64,000 nucleotides of DNA. Origin: Microbacterium sp. TPD7012 (lineage in GTDB: Bacteria; Actinomycetota; Actinomycetes; Actinomycetales; Microbacteriaceae). Positions 16,014-23,759 of this stretch are shown piece by piece. Position numbers and translations under genes: made by a program. The stretch is taken from positions 59 to 64,058 of the forward strand of contig NZ_QDFV01000008.1 of the NCBI RefSeq assembly GCF_003075395.1, in the 5' to 3' direction. The notes beneath the pieces were generated by a model. It saw only the letters and a list, made by a program, of their open reading frames with translations, did no database searches and was not told where the DNA came from. The stretch's first letter is position 1. Every line of letters starts with the position of its first letter.

Positions 16014-16753
16014 CGTGCTCCTTCTCCTCGGATGTCGGAAACGTGCGAGAGCGAGCGGATGCCGCGCTCCAGGTGCCACTGGGCATAGGCTCCGACGAGC
16101 CCGGCTGCGGCAGCCGACTCGGCGGGAGATGCCACGTCGATGAACTCCCAGTCACCCCTGATCAGGGCGCGGAGCAGTTCGAGGGTGCGTTCGGCGATGC
16201 GCGGGCTTCCGGCCGGCGCATCGTTCACGCACACCAGGCCGCCCAGCTGGGCGACGAACGTGCTGTGCGGTCCGGGCGCCGCACAGCGGGCGCAGTCGTC
16301 GAGCGAGGGCGCCCATCCGGAGAGAGACATCACGCGCAGCAGATACGAGTCCAGGATGCTGCGCGGCACGTGCTCGCCCCGCGAGAGCGCGCGCAGACCG
16401 CCGACGAGGAGCAGGTACTGCTCGGGCGTTGCCTCGGAATCGCTCAGGCGGTCGGCGGTCTCGACCATCGCGTTGGCCGAGGTGAAGCGGTCGTAGTGCG
16501 CGGCGATGTCGGTGCCGTAGGAGCCGAGCGATTCCGCCTGCTGCACGATGTCGAGCGAGCGGCCCTGATAGAGCTGCACATCGGCGACCATGAAGGGCTC
16601 GAGCCGGGAGCCGAACTTCGACGACGTGCGTCGCACGCCCTTCGCCACCGCACGGACCTTGCCATGCCGCCGCGACAGCATGGTGACGATGCGATCGGCC
16701 TCACCCAGCTTGTGGGTGCGCAGGATCACCACTTCGTCTCGGTAGGTGGGCAC
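16010..16753 (-). CDS. recO: DNA repair protein RecO
   Basis: Mediates RecA loading with RecF/RecR. 247 residues: an N-terminal OB fold (TYRDEVVILRTHKLGEADRIV) and a C-terminal helical domain with a CARC pair near 155 that belongs to the zinc site of actinobacterial RecO. The start is GTG 16753. A GATAAT hexamer on the minus strand at 16760-16765 is exactly at -12 to -7, predicting leaderless translation. First gene of the recO-uppS operon and divergent from the TRIC-type gene, with start codons only 35 bp apart. Confidence 0.94.
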   Translation of the reverse strand: MPTYRDEVVILRTHKLGEADRIVTMLSRRHGKVRAVAKGVRRTSSKFGSRLEPFMVADVQLYQGRSLDIVQQAESLGSYGTDIAAHYDRFTSANAMVETADRLSDSEATPEQYLLLVGGLRALSRGEHVPRSILDSYLLRVMSLSGWAPSLDDCARCAAPGPHSTFVAQLGGLVCVNDAPAGSPRIAERTLELLRALIRGDWEFIDVASPAESAAAAGLVGAYAQWHLERGIRSLSHVSDIRGEGAR

Positions 16754-16759
16754 ACGTCG

Positions 16760-16765
16760 ATTATC
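16760..16765 (-). promoter_or_regulatory. -10 element GATAAT, leaderless recO
   Basis: GATAAT matches TATAAT at five of six positions and sits at -12 to -7 from GTG 16753. Confidence 0.55.
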
Positions 16766-16775
16766 CTCCGTGCGC

Positions 16776-16781
16776 GAGAAT
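16776..16781 (+). promoter_or_regulatory. Weak -10 GAGAAT, TRIC-type channel gene
   Basis: GAGAAT keeps the A at -11 and T at -7 of a -10 hexamer relative to GTG 16788. It starts 11 bp beyond the recO -10 on the opposite strand. Confidence 0.4.
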
Positions 16782-16787
16782 GGACGG

Positions 16788-17480
16788 GTGACCGAACCGC
16801 TCTTCACCATTCCGCTGTGGGCAGACCTCCTCGGCGTCGGCCTCGGTGGGGTGCAGGGCGCGCTGTTCGCCTCCGGGTTCCAGGGGCAGCGCCGACTGGA
16901 CTGGCTGGGCGTGGCGATCATCGGCATCATGATCGGCATGGGCGGCGGTCTGATCCGCGACATCCTGCTCGGTCAGACGCCCGCCACCCTGCAGAATCAG
17001 TGGTATCTCGTCACGGCCGCCGGTGCCGCTCTCTTCGGAATGCTCCTCGCGGGACTCTTCAGCCGCCTGAACACCGTGATCGTCGTGCTCGATGCCGTCG
17101 TGATCGGGATGTTCGGCGCGTTCGGGACGAGCAAGGCTCTGGCTTTCGGGATCCCCGAGGTGCCCGCCGTCTTCATCGGCGTCTGCGCCGCAGTGGGCGG
17201 CAGCGTGCTGCGCGACATGCTGATGGGCCTGCCGACCGCGATCATGCACGTCGGCTCGCTCTATGCCGTCGCCGCCGGCGCCGGCTGCACGTTCATCGTG
17301 ATCGCGAACGGCTTCGGCATGTCGATCACCCTCGCCGCGATCATCGGCATCGTCGTCACCGCCGTGATCCGTGTGCTGGCGGTGAGCTTCGACGTCTCGC
17401 TCCCCGAGCAGCGACGCATCTACCGCCGCAAGGTCGCCGCCGAGACGGGCGCCATCCCGATCGTCAAGCCGCGCGACTGA
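16788..17480 (+). CDS. TRIC-type cation channel family membrane protein
   Basis: A 230-residue membrane protein of seven predicted segments, built from two halves. Each has the glycine-rich GGG-x-IRD signature: GMGGGLIRDILLGQTPATL (about 46-64) and VGGSVLRDMLMGLPTAI (about 138-154). This is the bacterial trimeric intracellular cation (UPF0126/YadS) family, potassium-permeable where tested. The tail is basic and cytoplasmic. GTG 16788 is chosen over the upstream ATG at 16746, which would lie inside recO's promoter. Confidence 0.88.
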   Translation: MTEPLFTIPLWADLLGVGLGGVQGALFASGFQGQRRLDWLGVAIIGIMIGMGGGLIRDILLGQTPATLQNQWYLVTAAGAALFGMLLAGLFSRLNTVIVVLDAVVIGMFGAFGTSKALAFGIPEVPAVFIGVCAAVGGSVLRDMLMGLPTAIMHVGSLYAVAAGAGCTFIVIANGFGMSITLAAIIGIVVTAVIRVLAVSFDVSLPEQRRIYRRKVAAETGAIPIVKPRD

Positions 17481-17488
17481 GCGGAGTC

Positions 17489-17577
17489 CGGCGTTTCGTC
17501 TCGTCGCTTCGCTCCTCGCTCAACGACCGATGGCACGTGCCTCGGTCGTTGAGCGAGAGCAGCGAGACGAAACGCCG
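17489..17577. repeat. Large intergenic inverted repeat (REP-like hairpin)
   Basis: The left arm is 17489-17530 and the right arm 17542-17577. The outer 15 bp (CGGCGTTTCGTCTCG) and inner 15 bp (TCGCTCAACGACCGA) match perfectly, separated by an unequal internal loop. The 11-base centre contains its own 10-bp palindrome GGCACGTGCC. It fills the gap between the convergent TRIC-type gene and leuA and could end transcription from both sides. A related single arm occurs at 14586-14613. Confidence 0.8.
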
Positions 17578-17584
17578 AGACCCG

Positions 17585-19339
17585 TCAGACCGCGGCCAGC
17601 TGCTGCGCGCGCGTGCGGATCGAGCGGTTCACACCCGACACGATCGCCTTGAGCGATGCGGTCGAGATGTCGCCGTCGATGCCGACGCCCCACAGCCGCT
17701 GGTCGCCGACCTGCAGCTCGACGTAGGCAGCGGCCTGCGCGTCGCCGCCCGCACTGAGCGCGTGCTCGACGTAGTCGTAGACCGTGATGTCGAAGCCCTG
17801 CGCACGCAGCACCTCAACGAACGCCGCGACCGGTCCGTTGCCCGACCCTGCCACCGCGAGCTGCTGCTCGTCATCACGCAGCACGACGTCGAGCACGACC
17901 TCGCCCGACATGTCGCTGCGGGTCTGGGTCGCGAGCAGTTCGAAGCGACCCCACTTGGCCGCCGAGTCATCCGCAGGCAGGTACTCGTCGTTGAAGATCG
18001 ACCAGATCTGGTCGCTCGTGACCTCGCCGCCCTCGGCATCCGTCTTCGCCTGCACCACACCGGAGAACTCGATCTGCAGCTTTCGCGGCAAGTCGATCGC
18101 GTGATCCGACTTCAGCAGGTAGGCGACGCCTCCCTTGCCCGACTGCGAGTTGACGCGGATGACGGCCTCGTACGAACGGCCCAGGTCCTTCGGATCGACC
18201 GGCAGGTACGGCACGGCCCACTCGATGTCGTCGACGGTGACGCCCTCTGCTTCGGCCCGAACGGCCATCGCCTCGAAGCCCTTCTTGATCGCATCCTGGT
18301 GCGAACCGCTGAACGCCGTGAAGACGAGGTCGCCGGCCCACGGGCTGCGCTCGGGCACGGGCAGCTGGTTGCAGTACTCGACCGTGCGCTTGACCTGGTC
18401 GATGTCGCTGAAGTCGATCTGCGGGTCGATGCCCTGCGTGAACAGGTTGATGCCCAGCGCGACGATGTCGACGTTGCCGGTGCGCTCACCGTTGCCGAAG
18501 AGGCACCCCTCGATGCGGTCGGCACCGGCCATGTAGCCGAGCTCAGCGGCGGCGATCGCCGTGCCGCGGTCGTTGTGCGGGTGCAGCGACAGGATGATGT
18601 TCTCGCGGTGGGCGAGGTGGCGGCTCATCCACTCGATCGAGTCGGCGTACACGTTCGGCGACGCCATCTCGACGGTCGCCGGCAGGTTGATGATCACCTT
18701 GCGGTCAGGGGTCGGCTCGAAGACCTCGATGACCTGGTTGCAGATGTCGAGGGCGAACTCGAGCTCGGTGCCCGTATAGCTCTCGGGCGAGTACTCGTAG
18801 TAGACCTTCGTGTCGGGGATGGTCTTCTCGAACTTCCGGCACAGGCGCGCGCCTTCGAGCGCGATGTCGATGATGCCCTGCTTGTCGGTGCGGAAGACGA
18901 CCTCCCGCTGCAGCACGCTGGTCGAGTTGTACAGGTGCACGATGGCCTGCTTGGCACCGGCGATCGACTCGTAGGTGCGCTCGATCAGGTGCTCGCGCGC
19001 CTGGGTCAGCACCTGGATCGTCACGTCGTCCGGGATCAGGTTCTCTTCGATGAGCTGGCGGACGAAGTCGAAGTCGGTCTGGCTCGCCGACGGGAAGCCG
19101 ACCTCGATCTCCTTGTAGCCCATGCTGACGAGCAGCTCGAACATGACGCGCTTGCGCTCGGGCGACATCGGGTCGATGAGGGCCTGGTTGCCATCGCGGA
19201 GGTCGACCGCGCACCAGCGGGGCGCCTCGGTGATGCGGGCGTCGGGCCAGGTGCGGTCCGGCAGGTGGACGTCGATCTGCTCGTGGAACGGCCGGTACTT
19301 GTGGATCGGCATCGCTGAGGAGCGCTGAGTGTTCTGCAT
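17585..19339 (-). CDS. leuA: 2-isopropylmalate synthase
   Basis: First committed step of leucine synthesis: acetyl-CoA plus 2-ketoisovalerate to 2-isopropylmalate. 584 residues: a TIM barrel with AVDLRDGNQALIDP (metal-binding Asp) and LHPHNDRGTAIAAAELG (two metal His), a GNGERTGNVDIVALG loop, and a C-terminal LeuA regulatory dimer domain (SGNGPVAAFVEVLR, VGIDGDISTASLKAI) for leucine feedback. It is the long LeuA type of actinobacteria. ATG 19339 follows AGAAGAAG; MPIHKYRPF ten residues in is an alternative. A leucine leader peptide and stem lie upstream. Confidence 0.96.
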   Translation of the reverse strand: MQNTQRSSAMPIHKYRPFHEQIDVHLPDRTWPDARITEAPRWCAVDLRDGNQALIDPMSPERKRVMFELLVSMGYKEIEVGFPSASQTDFDFVRQLIEENLIPDDVTIQVLTQAREHLIERTYESIAGAKQAIVHLYNSTSVLQREVVFRTDKQGIIDIALEGARLCRKFEKTIPDTKVYYEYSPESYTGTELEFALDICNQVIEVFEPTPDRKVIINLPATVEMASPNVYADSIEWMSRHLAHRENIILSLHPHNDRGTAIAAAELGYMAGADRIEGCLFGNGERTGNVDIVALGINLFTQGIDPQIDFSDIDQVKRTVEYCNQLPVPERSPWAGDLVFTAFSGSHQDAIKKGFEAMAVRAEAEGVTVDDIEWAVPYLPVDPKDLGRSYEAVIRVNSQSGKGGVAYLLKSDHAIDLPRKLQIEFSGVVQAKTDAEGGEVTSDQIWSIFNDEYLPADDSAAKWGRFELLATQTRSDMSGEVVLDVVLRDDEQQLAVAGSGNGPVAAFVEVLRAQGFDITVYDYVEHALSAGGDAQAAAYVELQVGDQRLWGVGIDGDISTASLKAIVSGVNRSIRTRAQQLAAV

Positions 19340-19383
19340 GATGGGCTTCTTCTCTTCGTCAAGATGTACGGGCCAACACAAGC

Positions 19384-19425
19384 GCCGCGACGAGGAAGGC
19401 CCTAGCTCTTAGGACTCGTCGCGGC
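19384..19425 (-). promoter_or_regulatory. leuA leader stem-loop (attenuator-type element)
   Basis: An 11-bp perfect stem pairs GCCGCGACGAG (19425-19415) with CTCGTCGCGGC (19394-19384), with a 4-bp inner helix CCTA/TAGG. The 5' arm overlaps the codons just after the four leucine codons of the leader peptide, so ribosome position can open or close it. There is no U-tract, so control may be translational or by alternative RNA folding. A conserved LEU element upstream of actinobacterial leuA is known from comparative work. Confidence 0.75.
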
Positions 19426-19456
19426 AGCTAAGAAGAAGCAGACCGCCGAAAGGCAT
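19409..19456 (-). CDS. leuL: leuA leader peptide with four consecutive Leu codons
   Basis: A 15-residue ORF, ATG 19456 to TAA 19409, encoding MPFGGLLLLSCRDES. The four Leu codons (CTG CTT CTT CTT) sit immediately before the stem that precedes leuA. Charged Leu-tRNA shortage would stall a ribosome there and change the downstream RNA fold. A TAGCAT -10 is positioned so that the ATG itself is +1, i.e. a leaderless attenuator peptide. Too short for standard gene finders. The function is inferred from codon content and position. Confidence 0.85.
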   Translation of the reverse strand: MPFGGLLLLSCRDES

Positions 19457-19462
19457 GCGGCC

Positions 19463-19468
19463 ATGCTA
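19463..19468 (-). promoter_or_regulatory. -10 element TAGCAT of the leuL-leuA transcript
   Basis: TAGCAT on the minus strand occupies -12 to -7 relative to the leader-peptide ATG at 19456. No good -35 is seen. Confidence 0.65.
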
Positions 19469-19533
19469 GCAGGGAAGCTCCGGTCGCGTTCGACGGTCGT
19501 GAGACGATCCCGGCGGACGCGACACTGGGGAGT

Positions 19534-20181
19534 ATGAGCACATCGCAGCGTCGCAGGCTTCTCGCGACGGCATCCGTCTTCGGAGTCCTCGCTCTCAGCG
19601 CCTGCGCGAACGGCCCCGGCGGCTCCCCCGCCCCGACGAACACCGCGATCCCGTCAGACCAGCGCCTCGAGAACGTCACGCCCGGCCTTCCGCAGGGACG
19701 CGTGATCGGCGTCGGCACCGTTCTGGATGTCGCGGGCGACGTGCAGCTGTGTCTGGGCGCGATCATGGAGTCCTACCCGCCGCAGTGCAGCGGTGTCCCG
19801 CTCGAGGGCTGGTCCTGGGACGGCCTCGAGGGCAGCGAGACCAGCGGTAAGACGACGTGGGGCGCGTATGCGGTCTACGCGACCTACGACGGGACGCGGC
19901 TGACGAACACGGATCCGCCGATCATGCTCGCTCTGTACGATCCGGTCGCGCCGGAGGATCCGACCGGCGGCACGGAGGGCACGACGGCCGAGGTCGACCT
20001 CACCCGGATCCAAGACGACATCTCCGCCCGACTCGGACGCGATGCCCTGACCGTGGGCGCCGACCGCGGCTACGTCTGGCTGCAGGTCGTGTGGGACGAC
20101 GGCACGATTCAGGATGCCGCGGACGCCGAGTTCGGCGACGACGTGGTGATCGTGACGTCGTCGCTCCGCGAGATCGACTGA
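19534..20181 (+). CDS. Hypothetical lipoprotein
   Basis: A 215-residue protein not recognised as a named family. A signal sequence with RRR and the lipobox LSAC places the lipidated Cys near residue 24. The mature domain has two further Cys (VQLCLG and PPQC, about 72 and 84) likely to form a disulfide, many Gly/Thr/Asp, and a PLEGWSWDG segment. Actinobacterial lipoproteins of this kind are often annotated only as hypothetical. ATG 19534 has GACACT about 8 bases upstream, so it may be nearly leaderless. Confidence 0.6.
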   Translation: MSTSQRRRLLATASVFGVLALSACANGPGGSPAPTNTAIPSDQRLENVTPGLPQGRVIGVGTVLDVAGDVQLCLGAIMESYPPQCSGVPLEGWSWDGLEGSETSGKTTWGAYAVYATYDGTRLTNTDPPIMLALYDPVAPEDPTGGTEGTTAEVDLTRIQDDISARLGRDALTVGADRGYVWLQVVWDDGTIQDAADAEFGDDVVIVTSSLREID

Positions 20182-20212
20182 CCGTCGCCGGCGCCTGTGC
20201 GATCATTTCGTC

Positions 20213-20242
20213 ATGCGCGAGACGATGACGGCGACCCGATGA
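20213..20242 (+). CDS. Possible 9-residue upstream ORF
   Basis: ATG 20213 opens MRETMTATR and its TGA overlaps the ATG of the membrane protein gene in an ATGA junction. GATCAT lies at -12 to -7, a weak leaderless promoter match. It could couple translation of the next gene, which lacks a Shine-Dalgarno. It may also be chance. Confidence 0.3.
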   Translation: MRETMTATR

Positions 20243-20739
20243 CGATCGAGATCCTTCTCGGTGGGTTCGTCGCAGCGTTCGGTCTTCTCTCGGTCATCTT
20301 CGCCCGACAGCTGACCGACTTTCTGGTCGCGGCCAACTACGTGATCAGCGCCCATCGCGGGGCTGACATGAACGCCTCTCAAGGACCTTGGTCGAACCGC
20401 ATCCTCGGGGTCTTGTTCATGGCCTTCGGAACGTTCTTGATCGTCATCGGTGCAACTTCGGCGCCGAGTCCGGGTCGGAGCCCGTCCCAGGTAGGGGAGG
20501 TCGTCGGTCCCCTGATCGCCGCCGCGATCCTGGCGCTGATCGGACTCATCGTCCTCTTCTCACGGCGGCATCTCGCAGTTCTGGCCGCGCAGCGCCTGCG
20601 GACTCACGCCGGTGACATCTATCAAGACCCCGAGGTCGACCGGTACGCCCGGATGATCGTCTCGACGTTCGCCGCCTGGGTCTTCATCCTCGCGGCGCTC
20701 TTCTCCGCGATCGGCGTGATCATCACGCTCGGACCTTGA
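20239..20739 (+). CDS. Hypothetical four-TM membrane protein
   Basis: 166 residues with hydrophobic segments at about 4-22, 52-72, 86-106 and 142-163. A polar loop between segments 1 and 2 contains SAHRGADMN. No family is recognised. ATG 20239 is chosen because its frame begins directly with the first membrane segment; an in-frame GTG at 20197 would add 14 residues with no signal for it. No Shine-Dalgarno is visible. A short upstream ORF overlaps its start. Confidence 0.55.
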   Translation: MTIEILLGGFVAAFGLLSVIFARQLTDFLVAANYVISAHRGADMNASQGPWSNRILGVLFMAFGTFLIVIGATSAPSPGRSPSQVGEVVGPLIAAAILALIGLIVLFSRRHLAVLAAQRLRTHAGDIYQDPEVDRYARMIVSTFAAWVFILAALFSAIGVIITLGP

Positions 20740-20775
20740 CTCCCCGCGCTGACGAGCGGCAGCCGAACAGGGATC

Positions 20776-21717
20776 TCACACGTCCGGGATCAACGCGAGC
20801 TTGCCGCCGGGGTGACCGGTCGCGAGGAGGCGATGCGCCTCGGGTGCCTGGTCCAGCGCGAAGGATCGTGCCACGGGAACGACGAGGTCACCGTTCTGCG
20901 CCAGGGAGACGAGCTCGCCGCGCACCTCGTCGCGGAACCGCGTGCTGGCCGGCATGGACCCGGCGATGGCCAGGATGCCGTCGGCTTCCGCGCGTCCGAA
21001 CGCGGCGATCGTGACGATGCGCCGACGGTCGGCGACGAGTGCGAGCGAGACATCCACGGCCTCGTCCGTGCCGACGGCATCGAGCGCGGCGGCGATCGGA
21101 CCATCCGCCGCGTCACGCACCCGATCGGAGAGGCCCGTGCCGTAGCGGACAGGGATCCCCCCGAAGCGGCGCACCTCGTCGAAGCGGCTCTCACTGGCGG
21201 TGCCGATCACACGGATGCCGCGCAGCCGCGCCTGCTGCAGCACGCTGAGGCCGACGGCGCCCGAGGCACCGTGGAGCAGGATCGTCTCACCCGGAGCGGC
21301 ACCGGTGACCGCGAGCATCTCGGCCGCGGTGGTGCCGACGAGGAGGAGGTTCGCCGCCTCGGGGTGCGTCAGCGTCGTGGGCTTGGCGAACACCTTCTCC
21401 GCGGGCACGGTGAGTTCCGTCGAGTATCCGCCGCCCACGCGGAACGCGACGACCTCGTCTCCGATGGCGGCGGCGCCCGATCCGATCGAGGTGTGCGGAC
21501 CGATCGCGATCAGCTCCCCCGAGACCTCGTATCCGATGGCCACCGGGAATTCGACTCCGCCCCGCGGGGCCGCGACGTGCTTCGCATCGGCCGGGTTCAC
21601 GCCGGCCGCACGCACCCGGATCGTGACCTCACCGGTGCGAGGAGCGGGCGGCTCGTAGCCGACGAAGTCCCACCCCTCCGGCGGACCAGGGGTCCGGGCG
21701 ATCCACTGCGATGCCAT
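20776..21717 (-). CDS. Quinone oxidoreductase-like (medium-chain dehydrogenase) protein
   Basis: A 313-residue NADP-dependent zeta-crystallin/quinone reductase-type enzyme. The N-terminal GroES fold contains RVRAAGVNPADAKH and GYEVSGELIAIG; the Rossmann fold contains LLHGASGAVGLSVLQ (about 144-158). It lacks the catalytic zinc ligands of alcohol dehydrogenases. The start is MASQWIAR at 21717. It is separated by 8 bp from the 3' end of the sigma-factor cassette upstream and may be read through from it. Confidence 0.85.
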   Translation of the reverse strand: MASQWIARTPGPPEGWDFVGYEPPAPRTGEVTIRVRAAGVNPADAKHVAAPRGGVEFPVAIGYEVSGELIAIGPHTSIGSGAAAIGDEVVAFRVGGGYSTELTVPAEKVFAKPTTLTHPEAANLLLVGTTAAEMLAVTGAAPGETILLHGASGAVGLSVLQQARLRGIRVIGTASESRFDEVRRFGGIPVRYGTGLSDRVRDAADGPIAAALDAVGTDEAVDVSLALVADRRRIVTIAAFGRAEADGILAIAGSMPASTRFRDEVRGELVSLAQNGDLVVPVARSFALDQAPEAHRLLATGHPGGKLALIPDV

Positions 21718-21725
21718 GCTCGTCC

Positions 21726-22205
21726 TCAGAGGTAGCACCGGAGGCTCGTGGCGCCTCCGGAGATGTTGGCCCAGTTCCCGGCATACACGGTCGCGACGAC
21801 CGCCGATCCGTTGCGCGCCTGCACGTAGCCCGAGGTGCGGGCGTTCGCCAGCGACTTCGCCGAGAACGTCGACGGAATGGTGTGATTGCCGCAGGTGCCG
21901 AACGTCAAGGTGCTCGTGCCCCCCAGCGACAAGCCGTTGTACACGCAGATGCTGTTCGTCGCGCAGCTGCCGACCGAACGGGCGGACCGCGCCTTGTCCG
22001 CATGGACGGTCAGCTCCATCGCGAGCTCCGGCCACACCGCGTGCCTCGAATCGATGAGGACACCTCCGGGAACCTCTTCGAGCATCGCCGTGATCTGCGG
22101 ATCCGGCTCGGCATCGTCGGACGGAGCCGCGAAGGCCGGCGCCGAGGTCATCGCGAGGAGGATTCCGACGAGACCCGCGAGAAGGGCCGAGGTCGCACGC
22201 GTCAT
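21726..22205 (-). CDS. Small secreted protein of the sigma-factor cassette
   Basis: 159 residues with a clear signal peptide (SALLAGLVGILLAM then SAPAFAA, cleavage near 27). The mature part has four Cys (SCATNSICVYNG, FGTCGNH, LRCYL), implying two disulfides, and a Gly/Thr/Asn-rich beta pattern that loosely recalls the crystallin-like I36 inhibitor family. That similarity is too weak to name it. Its ATG overlaps the upstream stop as ATGA and is preceded by GGAAGGAA, so it is the third gene of the cassette. Confidence 0.6.
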   Translation of the reverse strand: MTRATSALLAGLVGILLAMTSAPAFAAPSDDAEPDPQITAMLEEVPGGVLIDSRHAVWPELAMELTVHADKARSARSVGSCATNSICVYNGLSLGGTSTLTFGTCGNHTIPSTFSAKSLANARTSGYVQARNGSAVVATVYAGNWANISGGATSLRCYL

Positions 22206-23188
22206 TCGATTGTTCCTTCCGTGACATCCCACATCTCGTAGGAGATGATCGCCCCTGCGTCGAACACCTCGTCCGCGATCAGCACGGTGCGTTCGACCCC
22301 GACGATCCGGCCCGTCTCACGCGAGATCAGGATGAGGTCACTCGCGGCCCCGTCGGGAGATTGCACGCGGATGCCCGCTACCGGTCGTCCGAGACGATCC
22401 GTTGAGGTGCCGAGTGCGACGCCGTCGCCGGCCTCCTCCAGAAGAGAGAGAAGCTCGGCGTGCTGCGCGTTCGTCAGCGTCCACTGCTGGAGGGCCGACG
22501 TGAACGCGGTCTCCACATCGAAGGCGGTGGGATCGTCTGGCATGCCGAGAGCGCGGAGCATCGCGGACATGTCAGCACCGTCGGCAGCAGGGACGGTCGT
22601 CCACGGTGTCGTGAAGTCGCCGGGTTCCATGATGAGATCAGTGACGACCTCACCGCTGCTGGTCACCTCGGCCGTGCTGTTGGCCACGGCATCCGCGGGG
22701 TCGTAGGGGACGCCCGCGATGATCGTCATCCGCCCCGAGCCGTCGGGCTCCCACGTCAGAGTCGAGAGCTTCGGAACGACCTTCGTCTCCTTCTTGCCGA
22801 CCTCGACCGCGAAGCCCCACGACGCCGTCCGGACCGTTCGCACCGCCTCGGAAGGGCCCTCCGACGTGGCGAGGGCGGTGTGCGCCTCCTCGACGATGTC
22901 GGCCACCGTGGACTCCCCCTCGAAGTCCAGCGGAGCGGGCGTGCCCGCGACCGCGGCCACTTGCGGCGTGATCATCGCGAAGGCGACGACCGCGGCCGTC
23001 GCGACAGCGACGACCCCCGACGCCCAGCCCAGAGCGCGCGCACGACGGCGCTTCTTCGGCGCCTCCGTCGAGCGGAGGATGCGGTCGCGGGTCGCGATGG
23101 CCTTCGCGTCAGGGACGGCATCGCGCGGGGTGCGCCCGGGATCGGCGTCGCTCAACGCCCTCTCGAGAACCGAGTTCTCAGTCGTCAC
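22202..23188 (-). CDS. Membrane-anchored CU044_5270-type protein, possible anti-sigma partner
   Basis: 328 residues: a basic cytoplasmic N-terminus (about 1-52, ending KKRRRARA), one membrane segment (about 54-74), and an extracellular domain with DLILISRETGRIVGVE and ISYEMWDV strands, as in the CU044_5270 family often found beside ECF sigma factors. It has no ZAS zinc motif, so an anti-sigma role is inferred only from position. GTG 23188 overlaps the sigma stop by 11 bases; its own stop overlaps the next gene. Confidence 0.65.
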   Translation of the reverse strand: MTTENSVLERALSDADPGRTPRDAVPDAKAIATRDRILRSTEAPKKRRRARALGWASGVVAVATAAVVAFAMITPQVAAVAGTPAPLDFEGESTVADIVEEAHTALATSEGPSEAVRTVRTASWGFAVEVGKKETKVVPKLSTLTWEPDGSGRMTIIAGVPYDPADAVANSTAEVTSSGEVVTDLIMEPGDFTTPWTTVPAADGADMSAMLRALGMPDDPTAFDVETAFTSALQQWTLTNAQHAELLSLLEEAGDGVALGTSTDRLGRPVAGIRVQSPDGAASDLILISRETGRIVGVERTVLIADEVFDAGAIISYEMWDVTEGTIE

Positions 23189-23705
23189 CGGATGTCACCC
23201 CCTCCAGGCCCAGCTCCGCGCGCAGACGATCCTGCGCTCGGCGAAGTGTTCTCCGCACCCGGGACTCAGAACCGCGCAACAGCTCCGCGATCTCCCCCTC
23301 CGCGAGCCCATCCCAGTACGTGAGCATGATGATACGCCGTTCCCTGGAGGTGAGGACACCCAGAGCTCGCACGACCTCGGCCTGACCGACGCGCCCCGGA
23401 GGCGCCGAATCGCCGGTGACTCCGATGTGCACCGCATCGAGCGCGGTGTGCAGCGTGAGGGCGCGCCCCGACCGAGCGCGCAGGCGCCGCTCGGCCGCCC
23501 GCAGCAGCCACACGCGGCCCATCGGCCGCGTCGGCTTGAGCCGCGACCAGGCCAGGAGGAACACCTCGGAGACGATCTCCGCCACCTCGGCGTCGTCAGC
23601 GACGACGCACTCGATGTGGTGACGCACCGACGCCCAGTGGTCGTCGAAGACGCGTGTGAAGACCTCGTTCCGCAGCGCTTCCGGGTCCGGGCTGCGCCCG
23701 TTCAT
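23178..23705 (-). CDS. ECF-type sigma-70 family factor
   Basis: A 175-residue sigma factor with region 2 (about 15-75: VFDDHWASVRHHIE, EIVSEVFLLAWSRL) and region 4 (about 118-165: LTSRERRIIMLTYWDGLAEGEIAELL then a basic recognition helix RVRRTLRRAQDRL). It heads a three-gene leftward cassette with a membrane protein and a secreted protein. No ribosome-binding site precedes ATG 23705, but an 18-codon ORF starting at 23758, just after the era stop, ends in an ATGA overlap with it, which may couple it to era. Confidence 0.85.
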   Translation of the reverse strand: MNGRSPDPEALRNEVFTRVFDDHWASVRHHIECVVADDAEVAEIVSEVFLLAWSRLKPTRPMGRVWLLRAAERRLRARSGRALTLHTALDAVHIGVTGDSAPPGRVGQAEVVRALGVLTSRERRIIMLTYWDGLAEGEIAELLRGSESRVRRTLRRAQDRLRAELGLEGVTSGDD

Positions 23706-23759
23706 GCCCGCGGGGTCGGCGGCCTGCCCGCCGCCCTCGACGTGTCGCCGGTCCTCATG

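Noticed and set aside
16043..19318. A 1091-codon plus-strand open frame
   Set aside because: Antisense to recO and leuA and overlapping the TRIC-type gene in another frame. The translation has no recognisable motifs.
19402..19464. Alternative 20-residue leader ORF before leuA (MAACLSAVCFF...)
   Set aside because: It is in another frame, starts upstream of the predicted TSS, and has only two Leu codons; the overlapping 15-residue ORF has four in a row.
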